Assembly (NCBI GenBank): GCA_029961685.1
Contig: JARWKL010000006.1
Span: forward strand, 16,927,276-16,991,275
DNA: 64,000 nucleotides
Direction of reading: 5' to 3'
From: Aristolochia californica
Taxonomy: Eukaryota > Streptophyta > Magnoliopsida > Piperales > Aristolochiaceae
The position numbers were made by a program, and so were the translations under genes. Under the pieces are notes generated by a model that worked only from the letters and a program-made list of their open reading frames with translations, was not told where the DNA came from and ran no database searches. Positions 13,601-26,000 of the stretch are shown piece by piece (within the stretch, counting starts at the first letter, position 1; the number at the start of each line of letters is the position of its first letter).

Positions 13601-15604
13601 AATATAGGCAAAAAGTGGGTGTTTTGGCTCTGGTAAATATCCAACCACACGACAACTTGAGAATTTAATTTTTTCAACTTCTTGAAATTTTTGGATCATT
13701 AGCTCATTTTCATCTTCAATATGTTTCTTGCATGCATACCCATCACATTTAAAACATGTTAGGATCAATTAGAAATCTCTTTCTTATAAAATTCCACCAA
13801 GCTTTGAGGGGTTGTACTAGTGAAATTTCCAAAACATGGATAACAAAACTTTGGCTTCCATTTTTAGCACGTGAAAAAATTTTCTTCACTTACATTTATC
13901 ATATCTAAAATTTTCATTTTGATGTGAACGCTTTGTTTATGAGAAAATTAGGACAAGTTTAGATTTTAAAAAAAATTGAACGTCCAGAACTGAAATGCAC
14001 TAATGCTGAGAAAGATAATTCCAAAAAGTATCTCTAATTTTGAAGGATAGGCAAAAAGTGGGTTGTTTGGCTCTGGTAAATATCAACGACACATTAACTT
14101 GATAATTGTACTTTTTGTACTCCTTGAAATTTTGGATCATTAGGTCATTTGCATCTTCAACAAGTTTCTGGCATGCATATCCACCACATTTAAAACATGT
14201 TAGGATCAATTAAAATCTATTTCTTATAAAATTCCACCAAGCTATTCGGTGTTGTATTAGTGGAATTTCCAAAACATGGATAAAAAAACAATTGAGTTCA
14301 TTTTTGGTGCATGAAGTAATTTTATTCACTTACATTTATCATATCTAAAATTTTCGTTTTGTTGTGATCGTTTTGTTTACGAGAAAAGTGGGACAAGTTT
14401 GTATTTGAAAAAAAAATTGAACATCCAAAATTGAAATACACAAATGCTGAGAGATATAATTCCAAAAAGTATCTGTGATTTTGAATTATAGGAAAGAGTG
14501 GGTTGTTTGGCTCTGGTAATATCCAACCACACGTTAACTTGAGAATTTAATTTTTTTTTCTCCTTGAAATTTTTGGATCATTAGGACATTTGCATCTTCA
14601 ACATGTTTCAGGCATGCATATCCACCACATTTAAAACAAGTTAGGTTCAATTAGAAATCTCTTTTTTATAAAATTCCACCAAGCTATTAGGGGTTGTACT
14701 AGTGGAATTTCCCAAACATGTATAAGAAAAACATTAGAGTTCATTTTTAGTGCGTGAAATAATTTTTTTCACTTACATTTATCATATTTAAAATTTTCAT
14801 TTTGTTGTGATTGTTATGTTTACGAGAAAAGTGGGAAAATTTTATTTTTGAAAAAGATAGAACATCCAAAATGGAAATGCACAAATGCTGAGAGAGATAA
14901 TTCCAAAACGTATCTGTGATTTTGAAGGATAGGCAAAAATTGGGTTGTTTGGCTCGGGTAAATATCCAACGACACGTTAACTTGACAATTTAATTTTTCT
15001 CTACTCGAAATTTTTGGATCATTAGGTCATTTGCATGTTCAATATGTTTCTGGCATGCATATCCACCACAATTAAAACATGTTAGGATATATTAGAAATC
15101 TCTTTTTTATAAAATTCCTCTAAGCTATTAGGGGTTGTACTAGTGGAATTTCTAAAAAATGGATAACAAAACGTTGGAGTTGATTTTTAGTGCGTGAAAT
15201 AATTTTTTTAACTTACATTTATTATAGTTTTCAATTTTGTTTGCATACATGAACTCTAAAATTTTTAATTTTTTGTGATCGTTTTGTTTACGAGAAAAGT
15301 GGGACAAGTTGGAATTTGAAAAAAATTGAACATCCAAAATGGAAATGCACAAATTCTGAGAGATAATTCCAAAAAGTATCTATGATTTTGAAGGATATGC
15401 AAAAAGTGGGTTGTTTTGCTTTTGTAAATATCCAACCACACGTTAACTTGAGAATTTAATTTTTTTCTACTGCTTGAAATTTTTGGATCTTTAGGTCATT
15501 TGCATCTTCAACATGATTTGGGCATGCATACCCACCACATTTAAAACAAGTTAGGATCAATTTGAAATCTCTTTCTTATAAAATTCCACCAAGCTATTAG
15601 GGGT

Positions 15605-15625
15605 TGTACAAGGTTTCTACTAGTG
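15605..15625 (+). repeat. 11-bp insertion in a conserved block, repeated in all HOR copies
   Basis: The usual TTGTACTAGTGG reads TTGTAC followed by AAGGTTTCTAC and TAGTGG. The inserted 11 bp end in TAC, duplicating the preceding TAC. The same insertion is present near 23722 and 31835. It is therefore older than the 8113-bp amplification and serves as a marker of the HOR. Confidence 0.88.
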
Positions 15626-16395
15626 GAATTTCCCAAACATGGAGTACAAAACTTTTGAGTACATTTTTAGTGCTTCAAATAATTTTCTTCTCTAACATTT
15701 GTTACAGTTTTCAAATTTTTTTGCTTACATAAACTCTAAAATTTTCATTTTGTTGTGATCGTTTTGTTGACAAGAAAAGTGGGACCATTTTGGATTTGAA
15801 AAAAAATTGAACATCCAAAATGGAAATGCACAAATGCTAAAAGAGATAATTTCAAAAAGTATCTACGATTTTGAAGGATAGAGAAAAAGTGGGTTGTTTG
15901 GCTCTCTGGTATATTACAAACCACAAGTTCACTTGAGAATTTCATTTTTGGATCATTAGGTCATTTGCATCTTCCACATGTTTCTGGCATGCACACCCAC
16001 CACTTTTAAAACATTTTAGGGTCAATTAGAATTCTCTTTCTTATAAAATTCCAGCAAACTATTAGGGGTTGTACTAGTGGAATTTCCCAAATATGGATAA
16101 CACAACTTTGGAGTTCAATTTTAGTGCATCAAATAATTTTCTTCACTTAAATTTATCATATCTTATATTTTCATTTTTTTGTGATCGTTTTGTTTACGAG
16201 AAAAGTGGGACAAGTTTGGATTTGACAAGAAAATTGAACATCCAAAATGGAAACGAACAAATGTTGAGAGAGATAATTCCAAAAAGTATCTCTGATTTTG
16301 AAGGATAGGCAAATAGTGGGTTGTTTGGCTCCGGTAAATATCCAACCACACGTTAACTTGAAATTTTTTTTTTTTTTTACTCGTTGAAAATTTTG

Positions 16396-16821
16396 GATCA
16401 TTAGGTCATTTGCATCGTGAACATGTTTCTGGCATGCATACCCACCACATTTAAAACATGTTAGGATCAATTATAATTCTCTTTCTTATTAAATTCCACC
16501 AAGCTATTAGGTGTTGTACTAGGGGAATTTCCCAAACATGGATAACAAAACTATGGAGTTCATTTTTAGTGTGTGAAATAATTTTCTTCGATTACAGTTA
16601 TTATAGTTTTCAATTTTTTTTGCTTACATGAGCTCTAAAATTTTTATTTTGTTATGATCGTTTGGATTATGAGAAAAGTGGGAAGAGTTTGGATTTGAAA
16701 AAACTTGAACATCCAAAATGGAAATGAAGGATTGGTAAAAAATGGGTTGTTTGGCTCTCTTAAATATCCAACCACACGTTAACTTGAGAGTTTAATTTTT
16801 TTTTATTCCTTGAAATTTTTG
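16396..16821 (+). repeat. Monomer with a 47-bp deletion (426 bp)
   Basis: Near 16725 the sequence passes from GGAAATG directly to AAGGATTGGTAAAAAATGGG. The block carrying CACAAATGCTGAGAGAGATA, TTCCAAAAAG and TATCTGTGATTTTG is missing. The counterpart in the next HOR unit, near 24838, has the same join. Confidence 0.85.
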
Positions 16822-19097
16822 GATCATTAGGCACTTACATCTTCAACATGTTTCTGGCATGCAGACCCACCACATTTAAAAAATGTTAGGATCAATTAGA
16901 ATTCTCTTTCTTATAAAATTCCACCAAGCTATAAGGGGTTGTACTTATGGAATTTCCGAAACATGGACAACAAAACTTTGGAGTTCATTTTTAGTGCGTG
17001 AAATAATTTTCTTCACTTACATTTATCATATCTAAAATTTTTTAATTGTTTTGATCGTTTTGTTTCGGAGAAAAGTGCGACAAATTTTGATTTGAAAAAA
17101 ATTGAACATCCAAAATGGAAATGCAAAAATGCTGAGAGAGATAATTCCAAAAAAGTATCTGCGAGTTTGAAGGATAGGCTAAAAGTGGGTTATTTGGCTC
17201 TGATAAATATCGAACCAGATGTTAACTTGAAAATTAAATTTTTTTTTCACTCCTTTAACTTTTTGGATGATTAGGTCATTTGCATCTTCAACATGTTTCT
17301 GGCAAGCATACCCACCTCATTTAAAACATGTTAGGATCAATTAGAAATCTCTTTCTTATAAAATTCCACCATGCTATTAGGGGTTGTACTAGTGGAATTT
17401 CCGAAACATGGATAACAAAACTTTGGAGTTCATTTCTAGTGCGTGAAATAATTTTCTTCACTTACATTTTTCTTATTTAAAATTTTCATTTTGTTGCGAT
17501 CATTTTGTTTAGGAGAAAAGTGGAAAGTGTTTGGATTTGAAAAAAAATTGAACAGTAGAAATGAAAATGCACAAATGCTGAGAGAGATAATTCCAAAAAG
17601 TATCTGTGATTTTGAAGGATAGGCAAAAAGTGGGTTGTTTGCCTCTGGTAAATATCCAACCATATGTTAACTTGACAATTTAATTTTTTTCTACTTATTA
17701 AAATTTATAGATCATTAGGTCATTTGCATCTTCAACATGTTTCTGGCATGCATAATCGCCACATTTAAACCAAGTTAGGATTAATTAGAAACTGCTTTCT
17801 TATAAAAATCCACGAAGCTATTAGGGGTAGTACTAGTGGAATTTCCCAAACACGGATAACAAAAATTTGGAGTTCATTTTCAGTGCGTGAGATAATTTTC
17901 TTCACTTACATTAATCATTCTAAAATTTTCTTTTTGTTGTTATTGTTTTGTTTACTAGAAAAGTGGGATAAATTTCAATTTAAAAAAAAATTGAACATCC
18001 AAAAAGAAAATGCACAAATATTGAGAGAGATAATTCCAAAAAGTATCTGTGATTTTGAAGGATAGGCAAAAGGTGGGTTGTTTGGCTCTGGTTTATATCC
18101 AACCACACGTTAACTTGAGAATTTAATTTTTTTCTACACATTGAAATTTTTGGATCATTAGGTCATTTCCATCTTCAACATGTTTCTGGCATGCATATCC
18201 ACCACATTTAAAACATGTTAGGATCAATTAGAAATCTCTTTCTTATAAAATTCCACCAAGCTATTAGTGGTGGTAATAGTCAAATTTCCCAAACAAGGAT
18301 AACAAAACATTGGAGTTCATTTTTAGTACATGAAATAATTTTCTTCACTTACATTTGTTATAGTTTTCAATTTTTTTGCATACATGAACTCTAAAATTTT
18401 AATTTTGTTGTGATCATTTTGTTTACGAGAAAAGTGGGACATGTTTGGATTTTTAAAAAAAATTGAACATCCAAAATGGAAATGCACAAATGCTGAGAGA
18501 GATAATTCCAAAAAGTCTTTGAGATTTTGAAGGAAAGGCAAAAAGTGGGTTGTTTGGCTCTGGTAATTATCCATTCACACGTTAACTTGGGAATTTAATT
18601 TTTTTCTACACCTTGTAATTTTTTTGATCATTGGGTCATTTGCATCTTCAACTTGTTTTATGCATGCATATCTACCACATTTAAAACATGTTAGGATCAA
18701 TTAAAAATCTCTTTCTTATAAAATTCGACCACGCTCTTAGGGGTTGTACTAGTGGAATTTCCCAAACATGGTTAACAAAACTTTGGTGTTCATTTTTAGT
18801 GTGTGAAATAATTTTCTTCACTTATATTTATTATAGTTTTCAAATTTTTTTGGTTAAATGAACTCTAAAATTTTCATTTTGTTGTGATCGTTTTGTTGAC
18901 GAGAAAAGTGGGACAACTTTGGATTTGAAAAATAAATGAACATCGAAAATGGAAATGCACAAATGCTGAGAGAGATAATTCCAAAAAGTATCTTTGATTT
19001 TAAAGAATAAGAAAAAAGTGGGTTGTTTGGTTCTTGTAAATATCCAACCACACGTTAACGTGAGAATTTAATATTTTTTTACTCCTTGTAAGTTTTG

Positions 19098-19467
19098 GAT
19101 CATTAGATCAATTGCATCTTCAACATGTTTCTGCCTTGCATACCCACCACATTTGAAAGATGTTAGAATCAATTAGAATTCTCTTTCTTATAAAATTCCC
19201 CCAAGCTATTAGGGGTTGTACTAGTGGAATTTTCCAACATGGATAACAAAACTTTGGAGTTCATTTTTAGTGCGTGATCGTTTTGTTTACGAGAAAAGTT
19301 TGACAAGTTTGGATTTGGAAATTAATTTAACTTCCCTAATGGAAATGCACAAATGTTGAGGGAGATAATTCCAAAAATTATCTGTGATTTTAAAGGATAG
19401 GTAAAAAGTGGATTGTTTGGCTCCTGTAAATATCCAAACACACTTTAACTTGCGAATTGAATTTTTG
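19098..19467 (+). repeat. Doubly deleted monomer (370 bp)
   Basis: Two deletions account for the missing 100 bp. Near 19271-19280, TTTTTAGTGCGTGA joins TCGTTTTGTTTACGAG, removing about 81 bp of the T-rich middle. The short repeat GTGA occurs at both ends of the lost segment. Near 19451-19466, GCGAATTGAATTTTTGGATC lacks about 20 bp of the usual T-rich linker. The same structure is present at 27211-27580. Confidence 0.85.
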
Positions 19468-22400
19468 GATCATTAGGTCATTTGCATCATCAACATGTTT
19501 CTGGCATGCATATCCACCACATTTAAAACATGTTAGGATAAATTAAAAATCTCTTTCTTATAAAATTCCACCAAGCCATTAGGGGTTGTACTAGTGGAAT
19601 TTCCCAAACAAGGATAAAAAATACTTTGGACTTCATTTTTAGTGCGTGAAATAATTTTCTTCACTTACATTTATGATAACTAAAATTTTCACTTTGTTGT
19701 GATCATTTTGTTTACGAGAAAAGTTGGACAGGTTTGGATTTGGAACAAAATTGAACATCCAAAATGGAAATGCACAAATGTTGAGAGATATAATTCCAAA
19801 AAGTATATGTGATTTTGAAGGATAGGCAAAATTTGGGTTGTCTGGCTCCGGTAAATATCCAACCACACGTTAACTTGAGAATTTACGTTTGTTTCTACTC
19901 CATGAAATTTTTGGATCATTAGGTCATTTGCATCTTCAACATGTTTCTGGCATGCATATCCACCACATTTAAAACATGTTAGGATCAATTACAATTCTCT
20001 TTCTTATTAAATTTCACGAAGCTATTAGGGGTTGTACTAGTGGAATTTTCGAAACATGGATAACTAAACTTTGGAGTTCATTTTTAGTGCATCAAATAAA
20101 TTTCTTCACTTACATTTTCTCATATCTAAAATTTTCATTTTATTGTAATCATTTTTTTTTACGAGAAAAGTGAGTCAAGTTTGGATTTAAGAAAAAATTG
20201 AACATCCAAAATTGAAATGCACAAATGCTGAGAGAGATAATTCCAAATAGTATCTGTGTTTTTGAAGGATAGGCAAAAAGTTGGTTGTTTGGCTCTAGTC
20301 AATATCCAACAACATGTTGACTTGAGAATTTAATTTTTTTCTACTCCTTGAAATTTTTGGATAATGAGGTCATTTGCATCTACAACATATTTTTGGCATG
20401 CATATCTACCACATTTAAAACATGTTAGGATCAATTGGAAATCTCTTTCTTATAAACATCCACCAATCTATTAGGGGTTGTACATGTGGAATTTCCAAAA
20501 CATGGATAAAAAAAACTTTGGAGTTCATTTTTAGTGCGTGAAATAATTTTCTTCACTTACATTTATCATATCTAAAATTTTGATTTTGTTGTGATCGTTT
20601 TGTTTACGAGAAAAGTGGGACTAGTTTGGATTTGAAAAAATATTGAACATCCAAAATAGAAATGCACAAATGCTGAGAGAGATAATTAACGAAAGTATCT
20701 ATGATTCTTAAGGATATGTAAAAAGTGGGTTGTTTGTTTCTAGTAAATATCCAACCACACGTTTAACTTGAGAATTTAATTTTTTTCTACTCCTTGAAAT
20801 TTATGCATCATTAGGTCATTTACATCTTCAACATGTTTCTGGCATGCATATCCACCACATTTAAAACATGTTAGGATCAGCTAGAAATTTCTTTCATATA
20901 AAATTCCACCAAGCTATTAGGGGTTGTACTAGTGGAATTTCCCAAACTTGGATAAAAAAAACTATGGAGCTCATTTTTAGTGCGTGAACTAATTTATTTC
21001 ACTTACATTTATTATAGTTTTAAATTTTTTTGGCATACATGAACTCTAAAATTTTCATTTTGTTGTAATAGTTTTGTTTACGAGAAAAGTGAGACAAGTA
21101 TGGATTTGAAACAAATTGAACATCCAAAAGGGAATTGCAGAAATGCTAAGAGAGATAATTCAAAAAATTTCTTTGATTTTGAAGGATAGACAAAAAGTGG
21201 ATTGTTTGGCTCTGGTAAATGTCCAACCACACTTTAACTTGAGAATTTAATTTTTTTCTACTCCTTGAAATTTTTGGATCATTAGGTCATTTGCATCTTC
21301 AACATGTTTTTGGCATGCATATCCACCACATTTAAAACAAGTTAGGATTAATTAGAAATCTATTGCTTATAAAATTGCACCAAGCTATTAGGGGTGGTAC
21401 TAGTGGAATTTCCCAAACATGGATAACAAAACTATGGAGTTCATTTTTAGTGCATGAAATAAATTTCTTCACGTATGTTTATTATAGTTTTCATGTTTTT
21501 TTTGCATACATGAACTCTAAAATTTTCATTTTGTTGTGATCGTTTTGTTCACGAGAAAAGTGGGACAAGTTTGGATTTGAAAAAAAATTGAACATCCAAA
21601 ATGGAAGTGCATAAATGCTGAGAGAGATAATTTCAAAAAGTATCTGTGATTTTGAAGGATAGGCAAAAAGTGGGTTGTTTGGCTCTTGTAAATATCCAAC
21701 CTCACGTTAACTTGAGAATTTAATTTTTTTTAATCCTTGAAATTTTTCTATCATTAGGTCATTTGTATCTTCAACATGTTTCTGGCATGCATACCTACCA
21801 CATTCAAAACATGTTAGGATCAATTAGAATTCTCTTTTTGATAAAATTCCACCAAGCTATTAGGGGTTTTACTAGTGGAATTTCCCAAACATGGATAACA
21901 AAACTTTGGAGTTCATTTTTAGTGCGTCAAATAATTTTCTTCACATACATTTATTATATCTAAAATTTTCATTTTGTGGTGATTGTTTTTGTTTACAAGA
22001 AAAGTGGGACAAGTTTGGATTTGAAAAAAAATTGATCTGAAATGGAAATGCACAAATGCTGATAGAGATAATTCCAAAAAGTATCTCGGATTTTGATGGG
22101 TAGGCAAAAACTGGGTTATTCTGCTCTGGTAAATATCGAACCACACGTTAACTTGAGAATTTAATTTTCTTCTACTCCTTGAAATTTTTGGATTATTAGG
22201 TCATTTGCATCAACAACATGTTTTTGGCATGCATATCCACCACATTTAAAACATGCTTGGATCAATCAAAAATATTTTTCATATAAAATACCACGAAGCT
22301 ATTAGGGGTTGTACTAGGGGAATTTCCCAAACATGGATAATAAAACATTGGAGCTCATTTTTAGTGCGTGAAATAATTTTCTTCACTTACATTTATTATA

Positions 22401-23044
22401 GTTTTCAAATTTTTTTGCATACAAGAACTCTAAAATTTTCATTTTTTTGTGATCGTTTTTTTTACGAGGAATGTGGGACAAGTTTGGATATGAAAAAAAA
22501 ATTGAACATCCATAATGTAAAAGGAAAAATTTTGAGAGAAAAAATTCCAAAAAGTATCTGTGATTTTGAAGGATAGGCAAAAAGTGCGTTGTTTGGCTCT
22601 GGTAAATATTCAACAACACGTTAACTTGAGAATTAAATTTTTTTCTACTCCTTCAAATTATTGGATCATTAGGTTATTTGCATCTTCAACATGTATCTGG
22701 CATGCATATCCACCACATTTACAACATGTTAGGATATTTGAAATCTCTTTCATATAAAATTCCACAGAGCTATTTGGGGTAGTCCTAGTGGAATTTCCAA
22801 ACATCGATAAGAAAACTTTGGGGTATATTTTTAGAGAGTGAAATATTTTACTTCACTTACATTTATTATAGTTTTCAAATTGTTTTCCATACATGAATTC
22901 TAAAATTTTCATTTTGTTATGATCGTTTTGTTTACGAGAAAAGTGGGACAAGTTTGGATTTGAAAAAAAATTGAACATCCAAAATGGAAATGCACAAATG
23001 CTGAGAGAGATAATTCCAAAAAGTATATGTGATTTTGAAGGATG

Positions 23045-26000
23045 GGCAAAAATTGGGTTGTTTGGCTCGGGTAAATATCCAACGACACGTTAACTTGACA
23101 ATTTAATTTTTCTCTACTCGAAATTTTTGGATCATTAGGTCATTTGCATGTTCAATATGTTTCTGGCATGCATATCCACCACAATTAAAACATGTTAGGA
23201 TATATTAGAAATCTCTTTTTTATAAAATTCCTCTAAGCTATTAGGGGTTGTACTAGTGGAATTTCTAAAAAATGGATAACAAAACGTTGGAGTTGATTTT
23301 TAGTGCGTGAAATAATTTTTTTAACTTACATTTATTATAGTTTTCAATTTTGTTTGCATACATGAACTCTAAAATTTTTAATTTTTTGTGATCGTTTTGT
23401 TTACGAGAAAAGTGGGACAAGTTGGAATTTGAAAAAAATTGAACATCCAAAATGGAAATGCACAAATTCTGAGAGATAATTCCAAAAAGTATCTATGATT
23501 TTGAAGGATATGCAAAAAGTGGGTTGTTTTGCTTTTGTAAATATCCAACCACACGTTAACTTGAGAATTTAATTTTTTTCTACTGCTTGAAATTTTTGGA
23601 TCTTTAGGTCATTTGCATCTTCAACATGATTTGGGCATGCATACCCACCACATTTAAAACAAGTTAGGATCAATTTGAAATCTCTTTCTTATAAAATTCC
23701 ACCAAGCTATTAGGGGTTGTACAAGGTTTCTACTAGTGGAATTTCCCAAACATGGAGTACAAAACTTTTGAGTACATTTTTAGTGCTTCAAATAATTTTC
23801 TTCTCTAACATTTGTTACAGTTTTCAAATTTTTTTGCTTACATAAACTCTAAAATTTTCATTTTGTTGTGATCGTTTTGTTGACAAGAAAAGTGGGACCA
23901 TTTTGGATTTGAAAAAAAATTGAACATCCAAAATGGAAATGCACAAATGCTAAAAGAGATAATTTCAAAAAGTATCTACGATTTTGAAGGATAGAGAAAA
24001 AGTGGGTTGTTTGGCTCTCTGGTATATTACAAACCACAAGTTCACTTGAGAATTTCATTTTTGGATCATTAGGTCATTTGCATCTTCCACATGTTTCTGG
24101 CATGCACACCCACCACTTTTAAAACATTTTAGGGTCAATTAGAATTCTCTTTCTTATAAAATTCCAGCAAACTATTAGGGGTTGTACTAGTGGAATTTCC
24201 CAAATATGGATAACACAACTTTGGAGTTCAATTTTAGTGCATCAAATAATTTTCTTCACTTAAATTTATCATATCTTATATTTTCATTTTTTTGTGATCG
24301 TTTTGTTTACGAGAAAAGTGGGACAAGTTTGGATTTGACAAGAAAATTGAACATCCAAAATGGAAACGAACAAATGTTGAGAGAGATAATTCCAAAAAGT
24401 ATCTCTGATTTTGAAGGATAGGCAAATAGTGGGTTGTTTGGCTCCGGTAAATATCCAACCACACGTTAACTTGAAATTTTTTTTTTTTTTTACTCGTTGA
24501 AAATTTTGGATCATTAGGTCATTTGCATCGTGAACATGTTTCTGGCATGCATACCCACCACATTTAAAACATGTTAGGATCAATTATAATTCTCTTTCTT
24601 ATTAAATTCCACCAAGCTATTAGGTGTTGTACTAGGGGAATTTCCCAAACATGGATAACAAAACTATGGAGTTCATTTTTAGTGTGTGAAATAATTTTCT
24701 TCGATTACAGTTATTATAGTTTTCAATTTTTTTTGCTTACATGAGCTCTAAAATTTTTATTTTGTTATGATCGTTTGGATTATGAGAAAAGTGGGAAGAG
24801 TTTGGATTTGAAAAAACTTGAACATCCAAAATGGAAATGAAGGATTGGTAAAAAATGGGTTGTTTGGCTCTCTTAAATATCCAACCACACGTTAACTTGA
24901 GAGTTTAATTTTTTTTTATTCCTTGAAATTTTTGGATCATTAGGCACTTACATCTTCAACATGTTTCTGGCATGCAGACCCACCACATTTAAAAAATGTT
25001 AGGATCAATTAGAATTCTCTTTCTTATAAAATTCCACCAAGCTATAAGGGGTTGTACTTATGGAATTTCCGAAACATGGACAACAAAACTTTGGAGTTCA
25101 TTTTTAGTGCGTGAAATAATTTTCTTCACTTACATTTATCATATCTAAAATTTTTTAATTGTTTTGATCGTTTTGTTTCGGAGAAAAGTGCGACAAATTT
25201 TGATTTGAAAAAAATTGAACATCCAAAATGGAAATGCAAAAATGCTGAGAGAGATAATTCCAAAAAAGTATCTGCGAGTTTGAAGGATAGGCTAAAAGTG
25301 GGTTATTTGGCTCTGATAAATATCGAACCAGATGTTAACTTGAAAATTAAATTTTTTTTTCACTCCTTTAACTTTTTGGATGATTAGGTCATTTGCATCT
25401 TCAACATGTTTCTGGCAAGCATACCCACCTCATTTAAAACATGTTAGGATCAATTAGAAATCTCTTTCTTATAAAATTCCACCATGCTATTAGGGGTTGT
25501 ACTAGTGGAATTTCCGAAACATGGATAACAAAACTTTGGAGTTCATTTCTAGTGCGTGAAATAATTTTCTTCACTTACATTTTTCTTATTTAAAATTTTC
25601 ATTTTGTTGCGATCATTTTGTTTAGGAGAAAAGTGGAAAGTGTTTGGATTTGAAAAAAAATTGAACAGTAGAAATGAAAATGCACAAATGCTGAGAGAGA
25701 TAATTCCAAAAAGTATCTGTGATTTTGAAGGATAGGCAAAAAGTGGGTTGTTTGCCTCTGGTAAATATCCAACCATATGTTAACTTGACAATTTAATTTT
25801 TTTCTACTTATTAAAATTTATAGATCATTAGGTCATTTGCATCTTCAACATGTTTCTGGCATGCATAATCGCCACATTTAAACCAAGTTAGGATTAATTA
25901 GAAACTGCTTTCTTATAAAAATCCACGAAGCTATTAGGGGTAGTACTAGTGGAATTTCCCAAACACGGATAACAAAAATTTGGAGTTCATTTTCAGTGCG

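Larger units (their letters stand above)
5317..14931 (+). repeat. Mosaic domain with diverged long-range order (about 7.01 kb and 3.71 kb)
   Basis: Anchors are 5317, 5746, 6210, 6681, 7123, 7566, 8045, 8521, 8985, 9453, 9924, 10394, 10866, 11340, 11813, 12281, 12753, 13222, 13694, 14135 and 14576. Monomers 5746, 6210, 6681, 7123 and 7566 match 12753, 13222, 13694, 14135 and 14576 in order, offset 7007-7013 bp (15 monomers). Shared marks include AACATTTGAGGATCAATTA, TTAGCGGTTGTACTTGTGG and the short-class pair. Monomers 5746, 6210 and 6681 also resemble 9453, 9924 and 10394 (offset about 3.71 kb). Others, such as 8521 with 10866 and 9453 with 11340, match at other offsets. The order has therefore been reshuffled. 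No gene is visible. Confidence 0.72.
14932..23044 (+). repeat. 18-monomer higher-order repeat, copy 1 (8113 bp)
   Basis: Anchors are 15017, 15486, 15951, 16396, 16822, 17266, 17710, 18153, 18626, 19098, 19468, 19914, 20360, 20806, 21277, 21749, 22191 and 22664. The unit mixes full-length monomers, eight short-class monomers (15951, 16822, 17266, 17710, 19468, 19914, 20360, 21749) and two with further deletions (16396, 19098). Everything recurs 8113 bp to the right, including the rare deletions and an 11-bp insertion near 15610. The left limit is the last mismatch with the paired site (a14931 against g23044). Upstream of about 14880 the two flanks clearly differ. The unit does not divide evenly into the common trimer. 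Confidence 0.95.

Noticed and set aside
16362..16380. Long T-run as a possible retroposon tail
   Set aside because: It lies at the normal T-rich linker of the monomer, has no flanking target-site duplication, and recurs at 24475 and 32590 as part of the HOR.
19689..19988. Minus-strand peptide with CFKCGGYACQKH, resembling a zinc knuckle; also seen at 16171-16470 and 62834-63133
   Set aside because: The spacing does not fit a CX2CX4HX4C knuckle, the frame is interrupted in most monomers, and no other retroelement domain lies nearby. A remote origin from a transposon cannot be excluded but is not supported.
22253..22576. Longest open frame (107 codons) and many of 60-100 codons on both strands
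   Set aside because: They are translations of the satellite monomer. The same peptides recur at monomer spacing, break by frameshift between copies, and have no start context, conserved full length or homology that I recognise.
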